A stretch of DNA of 64,000 bases from contig OY754986.1 in the NCBI GenBank assembly GCA_963576475.1, positions 7,543,031 to 7,607,030 on the forward strand, given 5' to 3'. The stretch comes from Molanna angustata (Eukaryota; Arthropoda; Insecta; Trichoptera; Molannidae). Made by a program: the position numbers and the translations under genes. A model generated the notes under the pieces. The model had not been told where the DNA came from, did no database searches, and saw only the letters and a program-made list of their open reading frames with translations. Position 1 is the stretch's first letter, and each line of letters opens with the position of its first letter. Positions 42,040 through 53,049 of this stretch are shown here, in pieces.

Positions 42040-42957
42040 ACGATTTATTTATAGCGCTCTCGACATAGTTTCTATAATGTTGTGAATACACAATTGTTGA
42101 TAAATAAACACACCGCTACTGACATTAAGCATCAGCGCTCGTTATCTATAAATTATTCAACATGATATCAAAATTTGCCTCCATTAAAAATATCACATGG
42201 CTACATGCAACGTGCCTACCTACGTTTAGTATTGACACAAATCATTTTTTTTTTCAATTTCGCAAAAATATATCATCCAACACTCACACAAATAAATTAA
42301 ACGTCAAAACCATACAGCGGATCTGATTTTTTTTCATTTTTCCGCGAGCGTATTTTCAAAAAACGTTTAGCTTTAAATATTATTTGAAAATTTATTGCGA
42401 TCGCCGGCAGACATCCCAAAACGGTTTAATTTAAAATCGAGGACATCAAGTTTTTATCAAAAAGAAATTTTTCCATTGCAAAACTTATTAGAATTTATGA
42501 TTTTCTCTTTTATTATATTATTATATCTACAGTCACCGTAATAGGGGTGAAAATATTCAAGGGAAAACTTGTATGAAAGATTTTTAATGCCACTACTTAA
42601 AATATTATATAATACCTACCACGTTGTTTTCTATTTTGTGGTAGCTGAGAGAACCGAATTCCATACTGTTTTATCTTACTTTTAATATTTTATTTTTATT
42701 CGTTTATACATACATATGATTGTATATGCAATGCTCCAGTAGGGAAAAAACCTGTGCCGGGGCTAATGTATCTCGAAACAGTGACACCGTAAAATTTAAT
42801 GCCAACATTAATCGTACATAAAAATGCGTCCATTTAATATTACAAATAACATAAAAAATATATATAAATGTCTAGGAATAATTTATCAAGATGTAATAAT
42901 TTGCGCTGTGAGGCACCGGCTTAGAATAGTGCTTCCACTCTTTTCTATTATTGTTTT
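42040..42957. other. Unassigned A+T-rich sequence
   Basis: A short X-like antisense fragment (GCTGAGAGAACCGAATTCCA) is visible at about 42643-42665. Nothing else was recognised. Confidence 0.35.
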
Positions 42958-43200
42958 CGAGTGTCCCGTAAGAGCCGGGTAATCGAAAATACATCAGGCA
43001 ACAATAACATCTGACATAGTTCAGCAATGAGGTTCACCACCCATTCTGAATGTAGTGCCTTTTAGGTGAGACGAGACTGGTGTGTGGACATACACAGATG
43101 TGTTGTGCTCCCTTTTATAAGGCAATGTACACCCCCACACCTTTCGCTGGTTACCCCACATTGTGGGATATGCCGTGATGGTATGAATGAATGAATGAAT
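42958..43200 (+). repeat. Repeat K (SINE-like), copy 2
   Basis: Same unit as 12.06-12.30 kb in the opposite orientation. It ends ACCCCACA-T-TGTGGGAT, ATGCCGTGATGGTATG and (GAAT)n to 43200. Opposite-strand frames of 65-82 codons over it are shadows. Confidence 0.72.
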
Positions 43201-44478
43201 AAAAAATACAACATGAAAATATTCCAATATCCAAACACAAAAAAAACAAAATGAAGCACATAATATCATAAAATAATTTTCTTTTTATGTAATTATGTAT
43301 GTAATATCTAAGCGACGAAAAGCGGCAAGACCAGATGCTTCCTTCACACATTCTGGCAAATCATTATACAATTTGTGTACTTTGTAATGCACACTATTTT
43401 GTGTATCTGCCAGGTTAGTCTGAGGTTGTCTAAAGTAAGTGTGAGCTTCAAAATTTTAAAGGTCATTTTTTGCAAATACTGCGGTAATAGTCCATTATAT
43501 ATAATATATGTACTTAGCAAAATCAATAGATAAGTATGGGGTCAAAAGCTATGGGTGAAAAATCTTCTCTGCATAGCATCTACCCGATATAAATAGTCAT
43601 TCCTTTATTTTAGTTTTATTTTCCATTTTATTTTTTTTTTGGTATTGCCCCCTTCCCTGATAAAGGATATAACTACGGTAGAGACGCGATTCGCGGTTTC
43701 TTATCGCTTCCGCGCGCTATACAGATAGTTAGGTATATAACAGTGTAAGTACTTGTTCGGCCAAGAGCTCTGCTACGGAATAAACCAAGTATAAAGTAAC
43801 ATAATATGTGTTTTAACATATAAACCCCACACCAAGACAAGACAGTTATTGTATGTTCAAGGAGCAACGGCCCAGAAACTTATGTTAGAGATTTGCTCTT
43901 AAATTGACCACACTAATACTAGTGAAACGCATTTTGACAATCGATGGCTGATTTATATTCATTTCACCATCGATTGATTTATTGTCACATCAATGCTTGC
44001 AAATTGTGCAAATCTGAGCAAGTTATTCGAGCAACCATCAACCTCTTTTGAACCACGAATACTCAGACAAAACGCATCCACAGAGATGTTGTATACATGT
44101 ACATATATTGTACAGTGATCACTGAAACAATCTTGTGTGCAGTAGGAAACAGTATTGAGGAAGACCCAAAGGAGTTGAATTAAAATTACATCAATTTAAA
44201 AATAAACTAAATAAACCTCTATCTGTCAAAAAGTTCCTGAATATTCCTGCTATATACTTCTATACCCTCCTTTTTTCCTCGTTGCTATGTGAGGTGTTAG
44301 TATTGAATTTTTCTTTTCTTATTTCTCTCTTTGTGTTTTTGTCTTTGTTTCTCACTAAATACCAACTATTGTACAAATTTGATTTTGGGGACTTCACGTT
44401 GCTAGGGTTGGTTAAAAGAAATTGCCTTTTGACAATAAACCCGCCTTAGTTCAATCGCACAAAAAGAATATAATTAAG
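43201..44478. other. Unassigned sequence; possible LTR-like fragment at 43.68-43.80 kb
   Basis: 43680-43800 is a GC-richer block (GACGCGATTCGCGG, CGCTTCCGCGCGC, CCAAGAGCTCTGCTACGG) ending with an AATAAA signal, reminiscent of part of an LTR. No paired LTR or primer site was seen. A degraded LINE-like 3' remnant lies at 44405-44455. No gene recognised. Confidence 0.3.
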
Positions 44479-44482
44479 TTAA

Positions 44483-45159
44483 GGGGGGGGACTGATGCCA
44501 ACGTACCTATTTTTCAATTTGATATACCATCATTATTTCTTATCAAATCGTTTTGAAAAAAATAATTTAGATATTTTGGGTATTAATAAACAAAAATATA
44601 CCTTAACTTTTTGATAATGTTCTGTTTAAATTCTTGTAGAAAAATAATGGCATACCCCGATTTTCAACGTTTATCATATATTTAATTAAAGGCGTAGAGT
44701 AATATATTTTTTTTAAATTAAAGAAGACAAAAATATCTAGAAAAATATGATGTGACATTGCATAAATGCTTCAGGTTTAGTAAATAAACCTAAAAAACAT
44801 TTATTTTCCATTCAGCGCCATTGCGTAATAAAAGTTTTTTTGGTTTATTTACTTAACTTGATGTGTTAATGCAACGTCATATCATATTTTTCCAGGTATT
44901 TTGTTCTTCTTTAATTTATAAAAAAAAAATATTGCTCTATACCTTATATTTTTTTAGAAATTTAAGATAAATGGCTAAAATCGGGGTATGCTTATTATTT
45001 TCCTACAAGAATATATACAGAACATAATCAAAAAGATAAGGTATATTTCTCTTTATTAATATCCAAACTAACTAGATTATTTTTTTCAAAATGATTTGTT
45101 TAGTAATAATGATGGTATATCAAATTGAAAGTATAGGTACGTTGGCAGCAGTCACCCTC
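44483..45159. mobile_element. Foldback element P, copy 2, TTAA-flanked
   Basis: A 677-bp element with ~320-bp inverted arms. Ends: GGGGGGGACTGATGCCAACG and CGTTGGCAGCAGTCACCCTC. TTAA at 44479-44482 and 45160-45163. Inner landmarks are shared with copy 1 (CATACCCCGATTTTCAACGT; AAATCGGGGTATGC). Confidence 0.85.
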
Positions 45160-45194
45160 TTAATGTATTTCTGACTAAAAAATTACTAGTGTAG

Positions 45195-45350
45195 ATTTTT
45201 TTACGAATTCAAGTAGATTCTACATCTATTATATTTTTTTACGAATTCAAATAGATTCTACATCAATTATATTTTTTTACGAATTTAAATAGATTCTACA
45301 TCTATTATATTTTTTACGAATTCAAATAGATTCTACATCTATTATATTTT
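45195..45350. repeat. 38-bp tandem repeat, four copies
   Basis: The unit contains ACGAATTCAAATAGATTCTA then CATCTATTATATTTTTT. The motif ACGAATT starts at 45203, 45241, 45279 and 45316, so the period is 38, 38, 37. Confidence 0.9.
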
Positions 45351-45430
45351 TTGTATTTAAATTCTTGGTCAATAATAGAGAAAAAATTGTTACAAAAAAA
45401 TAGCTTAGATATAATAAAATACTTGAGAAC
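45351..45430. other. Unassigned A+T-rich sequence
   Basis: No feature recognised. Confidence 0.35.
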
Positions 45431-45546
45431 AAGTCTGATCAATCGGTGGAATCAGAACCATCCATGTTTACCCATATCATGGATATAATTATCATATGGA
45501 GTTCTACAACATCTTAAGATGGTTTTGATTCCGCCGGTTGACCAGA
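45431..45546. mobile_element. Foldback MITE J, copy 3
   Basis: AAGTCTGATCAATCGGTGGA then ATCAGAACCATCCATGTTTA at the left; GATGGTTTTGATTCCGCCGG then TTGACCAGA at the right. The centre is ATCATGGATATAATTATCAT. The outer GGGGGC ends are lost. Confidence 0.75.
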
Positions 45547-46200
45547 AGATAGCGGAATCAAAAGTTATTTAAAGAAACAACATCTAGTTTGATAAAAATA
45601 AATTAGTGAATCATTTATACTTGACAGGAAATATATGTAATTTTATTTTTGAATTGAGAGAGCGAGTAAGCTTTTTTGTAAAGAAAAAGTTTCTAATGAG
45701 AAGAAACTTCACACAATTTGCGAAAGTATAATTTTATTTGATATTTCGCGTTTTTTGAAAACGAATGTATACAGAGATACTTCTGAGGGCATATACCTAG
45801 TTGAATTTCGTACTGCGCGTAGACACAAATTAAAATGAAATTATTCCCTTTCCTGTGGAAGACATTAAGGCTATATCCATGTACGGTGGTGTTTTCGAAA
45901 ATGGGAAATCATATTCTTAGAAATTCACATTAAAAGGGTTTCCTTGTACCGCTGTAACACTTATCTAGATTATATGATATGAAATATTATTTGAATTTAA
46001 TTTATGAATTTCATTTTCCTTCAAGTTACATACTTTTTTGATTTTTAATGAAACACTCACAGTCGTGTCAGATCCCTTCACAAAGAATAAATAACTACTA
46101 CAGTACAGGCATTTCACCCAAAGAGATAATATTTTTTATATGATATGGTATTGTTTAGTTTACTCCTATATAAGACGTTACTATACAATACATTCAACCT
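45547..46200. other. Unassigned sequence
   Basis: No feature recognised. Confidence 0.35.
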
Positions 46201-46216
46201 AACTGTCGAATGTATT

Positions 46217-46419
46217 CCAACTGTCGATTTGTTCAGGAGAACTTTGTTCTCTTAACATATCGACAATGTATCAAGCCAGAATACGCGAGAATTGTATGGA
46301 GAGGTCTACTTTTTTCACGGCTTTTCCAACTTTGAAGTCAAAAAACACCAACTTAGAGGCTTCGCAGCATATATGTTCCATACACGGATTTACTCAGAAT
46401 TCGGAGTAGAACATTTCGT

Positions 46420-46493
<74 letters not shown>

Positions 46494-47296
46494 CTGTGTG
46501 TGTGTGTGTCCGTCCCCCCCTTATAACTTTTGATCCGCTCAATTTACAGAGCCTAAAATTTCAGAATATATAAACAGTTACAGGCCTACAAAACTTTTAT
46601 ACTCGGAATTTTGAATTTTTGTTTCAGTCAGGGGTTATCAACTTTTGAATTTTTATTTTATTTTTCCATATATCTCAGAAACCATAAACGCTAGAACGCT
46701 GAAAATTGGTATAAACATAGAAAAATACAAAATCTCAAATTAGTTTTTTCAAAAAAATTCCAGGGTTTCTCAAACATTTTTTATTAAGAAAAATATTTTT
46801 TTTATGATAAATTTATGAGTTTAACTGCCTATATTTCCAAAACTTTTACAATTATCGAAAAAAGCCGAAACACCCCAACTAGATAATTTAATTTTCTATA
46901 AAAAATATTAACATTGTAGTAGAAGATCTCAATTTTTTTTAACAATTTTTTTAAAAATTGAATTTAGTGACGACATCGCTTCATACATTTTGTATGGCAG
47001 TCGCCTATACACAATATGTAAGAAGACTTAATAGTTTGATACTTCATCTCCAAACAAACATACATACCATCATGCTATTTTCATATTCTGGGTAGGAAAA
47101 AAGGATCTTCCTCCATACTATCCTATCTTGACATACATACCTACATATGTTGTATAGAAAACAAAATATCTGAAAATATTCAATAATTTGTATTTATGGG
47201 TTTATAGTTTGGTACATATTCTTCAACTATACATACTATCGCTATCGACAGTTGGATCTCATGTGTTACATGCAACTAGTATTACATAATATGTTC
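46217..47296 (+). repeat. Repeat Q, copy 4 (most complete)
   Basis: Starts CCAACTGTCGATTTGTTCAG (46217). Inverted terminal motif ATCGACAGTTGG at 47244-47255, then ATCTCATGTGTTACATGCAA. A ~90-bp TG-rich microsatellite lies at 46418-46510. The 16-bp sequence AACTGTCGAATGTATT occurs immediately before the start (46201-46216) and at 47297-47312, and may be a target-site duplication. The internal block CATACATACCATCATGCTAT ... CTGGGTAGG (about 47060-47093) resembles the LINE X 3' end. The 93-codon frame at 46292 recurs in the 14.8-kb copy but encodes no known domain and is partly microsatellite. Confidence 0.82.
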
Positions 47297-47339
47297 AACT
47301 GTCGAATGTATTATCCTGTATAAGTCAGTATAATTATAT

Positions 47340-47485
47340 TCCTACACCTTATTTGTACAATATTATAAAAACAACATTTCTATAAGTATAAAGGTACTAA
47401 GTGGTTTAATGAACTCCCTTTGAGTCTTAGACTAGAAAAAAAATATAATATATTTAAGAATAATATCAAAAAATTGTACTGATTT
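47340..47485 (+). mobile_element. LINE C-terminal remnant
   Basis: One frame ends KYKGTKWFNELPLSLRLEKK then YNIFKNNIKKLY and a stop at about 47480. A G-x-x-xWNxLPxxLR...FKxxLKxxL ending is general for CR1/Jockey-type LINEs. Only ~40 codons are recognisable. Confidence 0.5.
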
Positions 47486-47719
47486 AATTATGTTTAATTC
47501 ATTCTTGTTTTTGTGAAGATACTTATTTGTGTTAGTAGTTGTGATAGTAGTATATTATGTTAGTAGTTGTGCAATGTTAGTTTATATGTTAGTAGTATAA
47601 TGTTAGTTTTGGCGAATATAACAATACAAAATAGATACTCCCCTGTTTTAACACGAGATTTTATCTCAATTAAAGAGGGTTATCATGGAACTCGTAAATA
47701 TTTTTTATTGTAATTTTAT

Positions 47720-48150
47720 GTCGGCCTTCGTGACTCAGTTGTTTAGGTATCTGACTGCTGATCCAAAGGTCCCGGGTTCGATTCCCGGTGGAGAAACAGT
47801 TTTTAATTGTGCATTGAGTCTGGATCTGTGAGACGATTAATTTCGTAAGTCTCCAGATTGTGGCAACTTGTTATTGGGTGCGTGTTAAATTAATAATAAT
47901 GGGTATTTTAAATCAAACAAATGATTTGGACTACATATATATTTTTTCCTGAATCCAGGACGATTCAGGAAAAAATATATATGTAGATCAAATCATTTGT
48001 TTGATTTAAAATACCCATTATAATGGAATTCTACATATTCAACACCGTCAGTATTGACAAAATTACAAAATCTGTTAAATTAATATTTGGCAGAGTACCT
48101 GTTAATTGCCCGAGAAGTAAGGTAAAATAAAAATAAAATTAAATAAAATA
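47720..48150 (+). repeat. SINE B copy split by a palindromic insertion
   Basis: SINE at 47720-47895 (GTCGGCCTTCGTGACTCAGT, B-box CGGGTTCGATTCCCGGTGGA, GACGATTAATTTCGTAAGTC, GTTATTGGGTGCGTGTTAAA). It resumes at 48073-48150 (TGTTAAATTAATATTTGGCA ... AATTGCCCGAGAAGTAAGG). The insertion lies between two copies of TGTTAAATTAATA (47883-47895, 48073-48085). Confidence 0.88.
47896..48072. mobile_element. 177-bp palindrome-headed insertion with 13-bp TSD
   Basis: Arms 47896-47955 and 47962-48021 (60 bp each, two mismatches seen, 6-bp spacer CAGGAC), followed by a 51-bp non-palindromic tail (ATGGAATTCTACATATTCAA ... ATTACAAAATC). Because the SINE B is interrupted with a 13-bp direct repeat, this is a genuine insertion. 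The TSD length fits target-primed retrotransposition, and the palindrome then lies at one end of the insert. Confidence 0.85.
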
Positions 48151-48340
48151 TGTGAATTTGTACTGATTTGTTTAAAAATAAAAAAAAACTATAACATTAC
48201 ATAAATTACAATTGTACTAAGAATATATAAACTTATATTTGCTATGAAAAAATGCTTTGTATAAAACTTCGCTTCGTAACACAATTGTCACTTTATACGA
48301 AGCGTATAATTAAGAAATTATTTTTATGACAATTTTTATA
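48151..48340. other. Unassigned A+T-rich sequence
   Basis: No feature recognised. Confidence 0.35.
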
Positions 48341-48435
48341 TTATCTCTATAGAGACGAAAATGGAATATCATAGGAGTATTATTATAATATCATTGACTC
48401 CTACAGGGAAAAAATCTAATGTTTGCGTATATGCA
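48341..48435 (+). repeat. Repeat Z fragment, target of the X insertion
   Basis: TAGAGACGAAAATGGAATAT then TTGACTCCTACAGGGAAAAA and GTTTGCGTATATGCA resemble the arm and tail at 5.34-5.70 kb. The repeat continues after the X insertion with ACTTAAATATATTC at 49166. Confidence 0.5.
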
Positions 48436-49152
48436 TACATACATACATACATACCATCACGCCATGTCCCTCACGGGGTAGGCAGAGAGAACCGAACGCC
48501 ACATTTTTCTATCTTGACACGCAATCATCGCCTCATCAACATTCATACATCGTCTTATACACGTTCGTCTGTTGTTCACGCTTCTTACATTTCCATCTTT
48601 CAAAATATCGTTTACATGGTCGTGCCATCCTTTTCTTGGGCGCCCCCGACCTCTTATTCCGTTCCTGTCAGCTTTAGATATTTTCTTCGTCAGGCGTTCT
48701 TCGTTCATTCTCCCCAAGTGGCCAAACCATCTCAATATGTTAACTTTCATTCTGTTAATTATATCTTTCTTTATCTTACATTCTTTCCTTGTATCTTCAT
48801 TCTGAACTCTGTCATACATCGTTCTGTTACAAATTCTTCTAAGCGATCTCATTTCAACTGCATTTATTCTGCTTTCGTGCGACTTCTGCCATGTCCAGGT
48901 CTCACTTGCATACGTCAGGGTTGGCACTACGATTGCGTTATTAATGGCAACTCTAGCGTCTCTTGATATGTTAAGATCATTCATAACTGGTCTAAGCGCT
49001 CCATTCACTCTGTTTCCTGCCATAACTCTTTTTTCAATATCCTTATCAGGCCGTCCATTCCGTTGGAATATACTACCCAGATAGACATACTCGTCGACTT
49101 GTTCAAGCCATTCATTCTCTAGACTTGTAAAGCCATTGACTTGTTCAAGCCA
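48436..49152 (-). mobile_element. LINE family X, 5'-truncated insertion with 13-bp TSD
   Basis: Flanked by TTGCGTATATGCA at 48423-48435 and 49153-49165. The 3' tail (left) is TACATACATACATACC, the complement of a (TATG)n tail. The coding frame (minus) is intact over 188 codons. The 5' end near 49040-49150 includes a short duplication (GACTTGTTCAAGCCATT twice). This is the reference copy for family X in this window. Confidence 0.92.
48457..49023 (-). pseudogene. LINE X RT C-terminal ORF (188 codons, 5'-truncated)
   Basis: Reads AGNRVNGALRPVMNDLNISR (residues 2-21), DARVAINNAIVVPTLTYASE, TWTWQKSHESRINAVEMRSL, RRICNRTMYDRVQNEDTRKE, CKIKKDIINRMKVNILRWFG, HLGRMNEERLTKK, GRGRPRKGWHDHVNDILKDG, NNRRTCIRRCMNVDEAMIAC, QDRKMWRSVLSAYPVRD. 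It covers the thumb/connection region behind the RT palm of an insect LINE up to the stop. There is no catalytic YADD, so it is not functional on its own. The first Met is incidental to the truncation. Plus-strand frames over the same interval (one of 201 codons) are shadows. Confidence 0.88.
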
Positions 49153-49165
49153 TTGCGTATATGCA

Positions 49166-49954
49166 ACTTAAATATATTCAAGAAATTATGTTATTTACTG
49201 TATTATTTACTGTACTGTGTTTACAGAAAATAAAACAGTTAATTTAACAATTAAAGTTAAATTCTGAATTAATAAATAAAATAAAAAAAATATATAAATA
49301 ATATAGCATAAAAATAAACAGAAATATTTATAAATTAAGGAATTCTACGAACTATGTTATTATAGCACCATTTGTCTCCAAGAAAAATCGCATTATCTGT
49401 TTTTATTTCGCTTCGCAAACCAGAAATTTCCAAGATAACTCAAAATATAAAATATTTGTAATGAATTGAAAAGGTACCTATATCGATCGTTTCCGGAAAA
49501 TTTTGCTGAAATTGTTTTCCCGGGCTAATCGCAAGGCTACCATCTACCGTCTGCACCGCGAAGCATCAGTTATTCAGGCTACTTTTAAACTTTTCACGCG
49601 ATGAGCTTTCCGCTTGGTCAAGCAAGAAAAATAACAGTTTCTCATTGGTCGTTTCAGAGAGGGATCCGAGCAGCGGTGGACCCCCCCCCCCCACATAAAG
49701 CCTTTATATAAGGCACCCGAATAAATTGTACCCCCGTAAATTTTTTAAATAGTCTAGAATGATTTTCATTGGAATTACCAAATCGGCCAGATTGGGAATT
49801 TTCAGTTTCATTGTTGGAACTTTCTGACCCGAGCACTTTATTTTCGTTTTATTTTTAATCGGCGACTTAAACGTTTTCCGAAATCCGAGCGAGAATAAAA
49901 AATAGTTTATCGATGATGAAATATCCCTTCCCTTGTTCTTAGAATGAGTCTTTT
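49166..49954. other. Unassigned sequence with a CpG-containing block and a C-run
   Basis: 49490-49700 is less A/T-rich (TTCCCGGGCTAATCGC, CCGTCTGCACCGCGAAGC) with no TE or coding match, and contains a C14 run at about 49680-49694. The remainder is A/T-rich. Confidence 0.35.
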
Positions 49955-50220
49955 TTACGCACGCATCACGCCATGTCTCTTACGGGATAAACAGAGAGAA
50001 CTGAGCGCCATACTTTTATATTTTCGAAGACTTTTCTGGCTTACTTTACATCTCCTTATGTTTTCTTCTTTAAAAATATAATTCACAAGGTTTTGCCATT
50101 CCTTTCTGGGGCGGCCCCTTCTATTCACTCCATGTCTAACACCCATGTTTTTTTTTTGATCAGTCGTTCATTCCTTCAATGTATCCAAACTACCTCAGGG
50201 AATTCACTTTTATCAGCACC
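49955..50220 (-). mobile_element. LINE family X 3' fragment
   Basis: GCATCACGCCATGTCTCTTA then CGGGATAAACAGAGAGAACT, GCCATTCCTTTCTGGGGCGG, GATCAGTCGTTCATTCCTTC and GTATCCAAACTACCTCAGGG. It gives the uninterrupted sequence across the site where the 181-bp foldback sits at 2.0 kb. The frame is degraded (GVNRRGRPRKEWQNLVNYI is still readable). Confidence 0.72.
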
Positions 50221-51515
50221 GAAAAAATATCGTAGAAACTTATCGTAGAATTAGTTGATATATAAAAAAAGAGAGGTTAAAGAAATGTGGTGGGCGAGGG
50301 ACTAGGGGTTCGAGAAAAGGACGATGTGGGGAGATATTATTTTCGACATCAAAAATGCCCACGTGAATAAATATGAACATCCTTACAATAAATAAAATAA
50401 AATATATCTTTATGATTAAGGAAAGTTTTATAGTTTGAGCATATTCCTCGAATCAATTCGTATGCTCTTTAATAACTATTGTTATATAAAACTTACGCGA
50501 TTTTTTTCCAATACAAAAGGGGGACAATTCCCACGAATATGCCTGTAAAGATCAGATTTACTAAGTTAAGGAGTTTAATCTGTGTTTTTACGTAAATACC
50601 TTTGTTAATATTTTGTGTTTAATATAGGTTTTATTTATTTAAATCCACATTAACATACTAAAATAACAACAATACAATAGTGCAATTAAATTGTGAAACA
50701 TAGACAATTTAGAATATGTTGGCACTGACAAAATGAAAACAATTTATCAGTACCAACATCCAGTGGATAAGAACTATTCCACTAAGCAGTGCTTGTGTCG
50801 GGATAGCTATTTACTATAATATTCATGAATATCTATCTAAACGGAAAACACAATAATTAGGCTTCAAGTATCAATCATCATTTGTATCGGCAAATCTTTT
50901 GTTAGTAATTAGTTAAATTTATCATCGACTATTAGTATTCTTAGCCATTGTTTTTCCCGTGTTGTTACGTTTATTCCACTATACAAATATTTCCATCGGC
51001 TCCCAGCGTAGAGCTATAATCAAAAATATGAATATATACGTACAAAACTCAATTTTCAAAGTGACTAACAAAGAGTGGTGGTGTTTATAGATTAAACGTT
51101 TAGTTTTTGGTATATTTGCATAGTAAATGAAGAAGGCTACGTATCCGTATACATAATATATTTACTTACACAGTCTTAAATCTGATCTTGAGTAAATGAA
51201 CCTTCAAATAGGGAAATGGGTAAATACGATCCTTGGGTCGTATATTTCCGTTCGTTCGTAAAATCTATTGGTATCAATACAGAATTCAGTTTAGCAGATT
51301 CGGCGATTTTTCCCGGAGAATTTTTGTGTATTTTTGGGTATCATAAATTTTTAACCCAGAATCTCTATCCGTACTAGGAGCATTAGGTTTATTAAAAAGT
51401 TTCAATGAGATTACAAGACATTTACTGTTTTTTTTTTCTTTTATTCGATAAACTAAAAAAAGCAAACTATCAAGATTTACTTAAAATGTTTATAAATTCG
51501 TAGGATTTTTTCAAA
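50221..51515. other. Unassigned sequence
   Basis: No RNA, TE or coding signature was recognised in this stretch. Confidence 0.35.
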
Positions 51516-51518
51516 GAA

Positions 51519-51965
51519 CTGTGGTGTTGTAAATATAGCGAAAATTTGTAGAAAGCGGCAACACCAACCAATGGAACTTTCTCAAACAGTCGGCAAAACA
51601 TAAATACCCATTTTTTCCTGCGTCCGCCATTGCTCTCCCGACTTGTCAACGTACGCGTCAGTCCTTGTTTATCAGCCGGGTTAAAATACATAAAAGTATT
51701 ATAAATTAATTAAAAGGTTGTTATTTTGTTAATAAAAGTGAATATCTGAGTAAGTACATTTTTTAATTCAATTATACCAAAGCATCCCTATGTATTATAG
51801 ATGAAATTATATTTAGAGGGTGTTGTTAGTGGAAATCTCAAATTCATTTTTGGAAATGCATTTAATAACCTTCATTGATATTATATGTAGAAAATTAGCA
51901 TTTGAAATCTTAGTAATTAACAAACCTCTAAATAATTGGTGACCCCGACAGCTAGGAGTATAAGA
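51519..51965 (+). mobile_element. Possible solo LTR with primer-binding-site-like motif
   Basis: TTGGTGACCCCGACAG at about 51938-51953 resembles the tRNA-primer site that follows the 5' LTR in many arthropod LTR retrotransposons. The preceding ~420 bp start TGTGGTGTTGTAAATA, contain a GC-richer promoter-like patch (51630-51685: CGTCCGCCATTGCTCTCCCG, CAACGTACGCGTCAG), and an AATAAA at 51733. No gag/pol follows and no second LTR was seen. The boundaries do not end in a clear CA. Weak call. Confidence 0.3.
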
Positions 51966-52109
51966 AGACTTATTACATCGTAATAATAAAATCGTTTTGA
52001 TATTATATGCTCAAAAGGAGTGACTCTATATTTTTCCTCATAAATTATTTAATGCTGACACATCTTTAAATGCTAACAAAAAACACTCATAACACGATCA
52101 TGTAAATGG
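51966..52109. other. Unassigned A+T-rich sequence
   Basis: No feature recognised. Confidence 0.35.
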
Positions 52110-52400
52110 AATCTTCAAAAATCAAAATAAGAGGGGTTCGTCAAGGTTGTATTCTGTAACCACGTTTGTTTAACCTGTACACTTACAGACTGTTTAAATA
52201 GGCTACATACATTTAACACAAAATCAGGAAGTAAACGGAAAACTAATTTATACTCTTAGATACGCAGACGATACCTTGGTGCTGGCTGACAATTTCAATG
52301 ACCTTACAACGATTTTGGAAATCATTAATATGACTGAGAAAGAGTTTGGTCTGAGTATGAATATATCACAGACTAAGTTTATGATAATCAGCTGAATATC
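52110..52400 (+). mobile_element. LINE reverse transcriptase palm fragment
   Basis: The plus strand reads IRGVRQGCIL, then a stop, PRLFNLYTYR. After a frameshift it reads LIYSLRYADDTLVLADNFND-type codons with a stop (CTTAGATACGCAGACGATAC encodes LRYADDT) and IINMTEKEFGLSMNISQTKF. GVRQGC(I/V)LSPxLFNLY ... YADD ... GLxMNxxKTK is the RT palm of insect LINEs, of the type that precedes T-like C-termini. Multiple breaks. Confidence 0.75.
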
Positions 52401-53040
52401 ACAAACTTGGACAGATTAAAAAAATAAAGAAAGAGTCAATACTTTTTTTTGTTTGATTTCTCAGCTAACCACATACTAGGTAAATATATTTATAGCGTGA
52501 TTGTATGTATGAATATGTTGTTTCACAAACATAAAATTGTATCATTTCTTTCTGTGTTGTGTCAGGCCTCCTGAAATCGTATCGTCTATTGCATTTTATT
52601 TATTCTCGGAAAAATTAACAGTATTATAACATTTTTACACAGATGTAGGTTTCATGTAAAAAAATTTAAACCAATTAAAAATTTCCAATGTATTAACAAT
52701 AAATTTTAACTGATGTGCATGCATACTTAAAATTATGAATAGTATTTTTATACAAGAAAAGTGTATGTGTGTGTGTGTGTGAGGTTGAGTATACATATAT
52801 GGGTGAATATAAATGTCAGAGAATTTATAATGTATATATAGGTATCTGCAAGCTCACATTAATTATTCCAATCAATCAATCAATCGCAATACTACAATCG
52901 TCCGATGAAATTTAATCATTGTTCTGGATTAATCCTGAACTAATTGCAGTGGAGAATAATTGAGGAACCTATAGAAAAATATTGACGTCCAGATGTGAGG
53001 GGTTCGTTTTTCGTAAATGTACTATAAAGATGTAGTATGT
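52401..53040. other. Unassigned sequence with a TG tract
   Basis: (TG)n at 52764-52780; otherwise nothing recognised. Confidence 0.35.
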
Positions 53041-53049
53041 GAATGAAAA

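Noticed and set aside
45203..45350. CRISPR-like array
   Set aside because: The four 38-bp units are contiguous with no spacers, in a eukaryotic context; simple tandem repeat.
46292..46573. Conserved 93-codon ORF shared with 14.8 kb
   Set aside because: It is conserved only because it lies in repeat Q; half of it is a TG microsatellite and no domain is recognisable.
48361..48966. 201-codon plus-strand ORF
   Set aside because: Entirely antisense to the well-supported LINE X frame on the minus strand.
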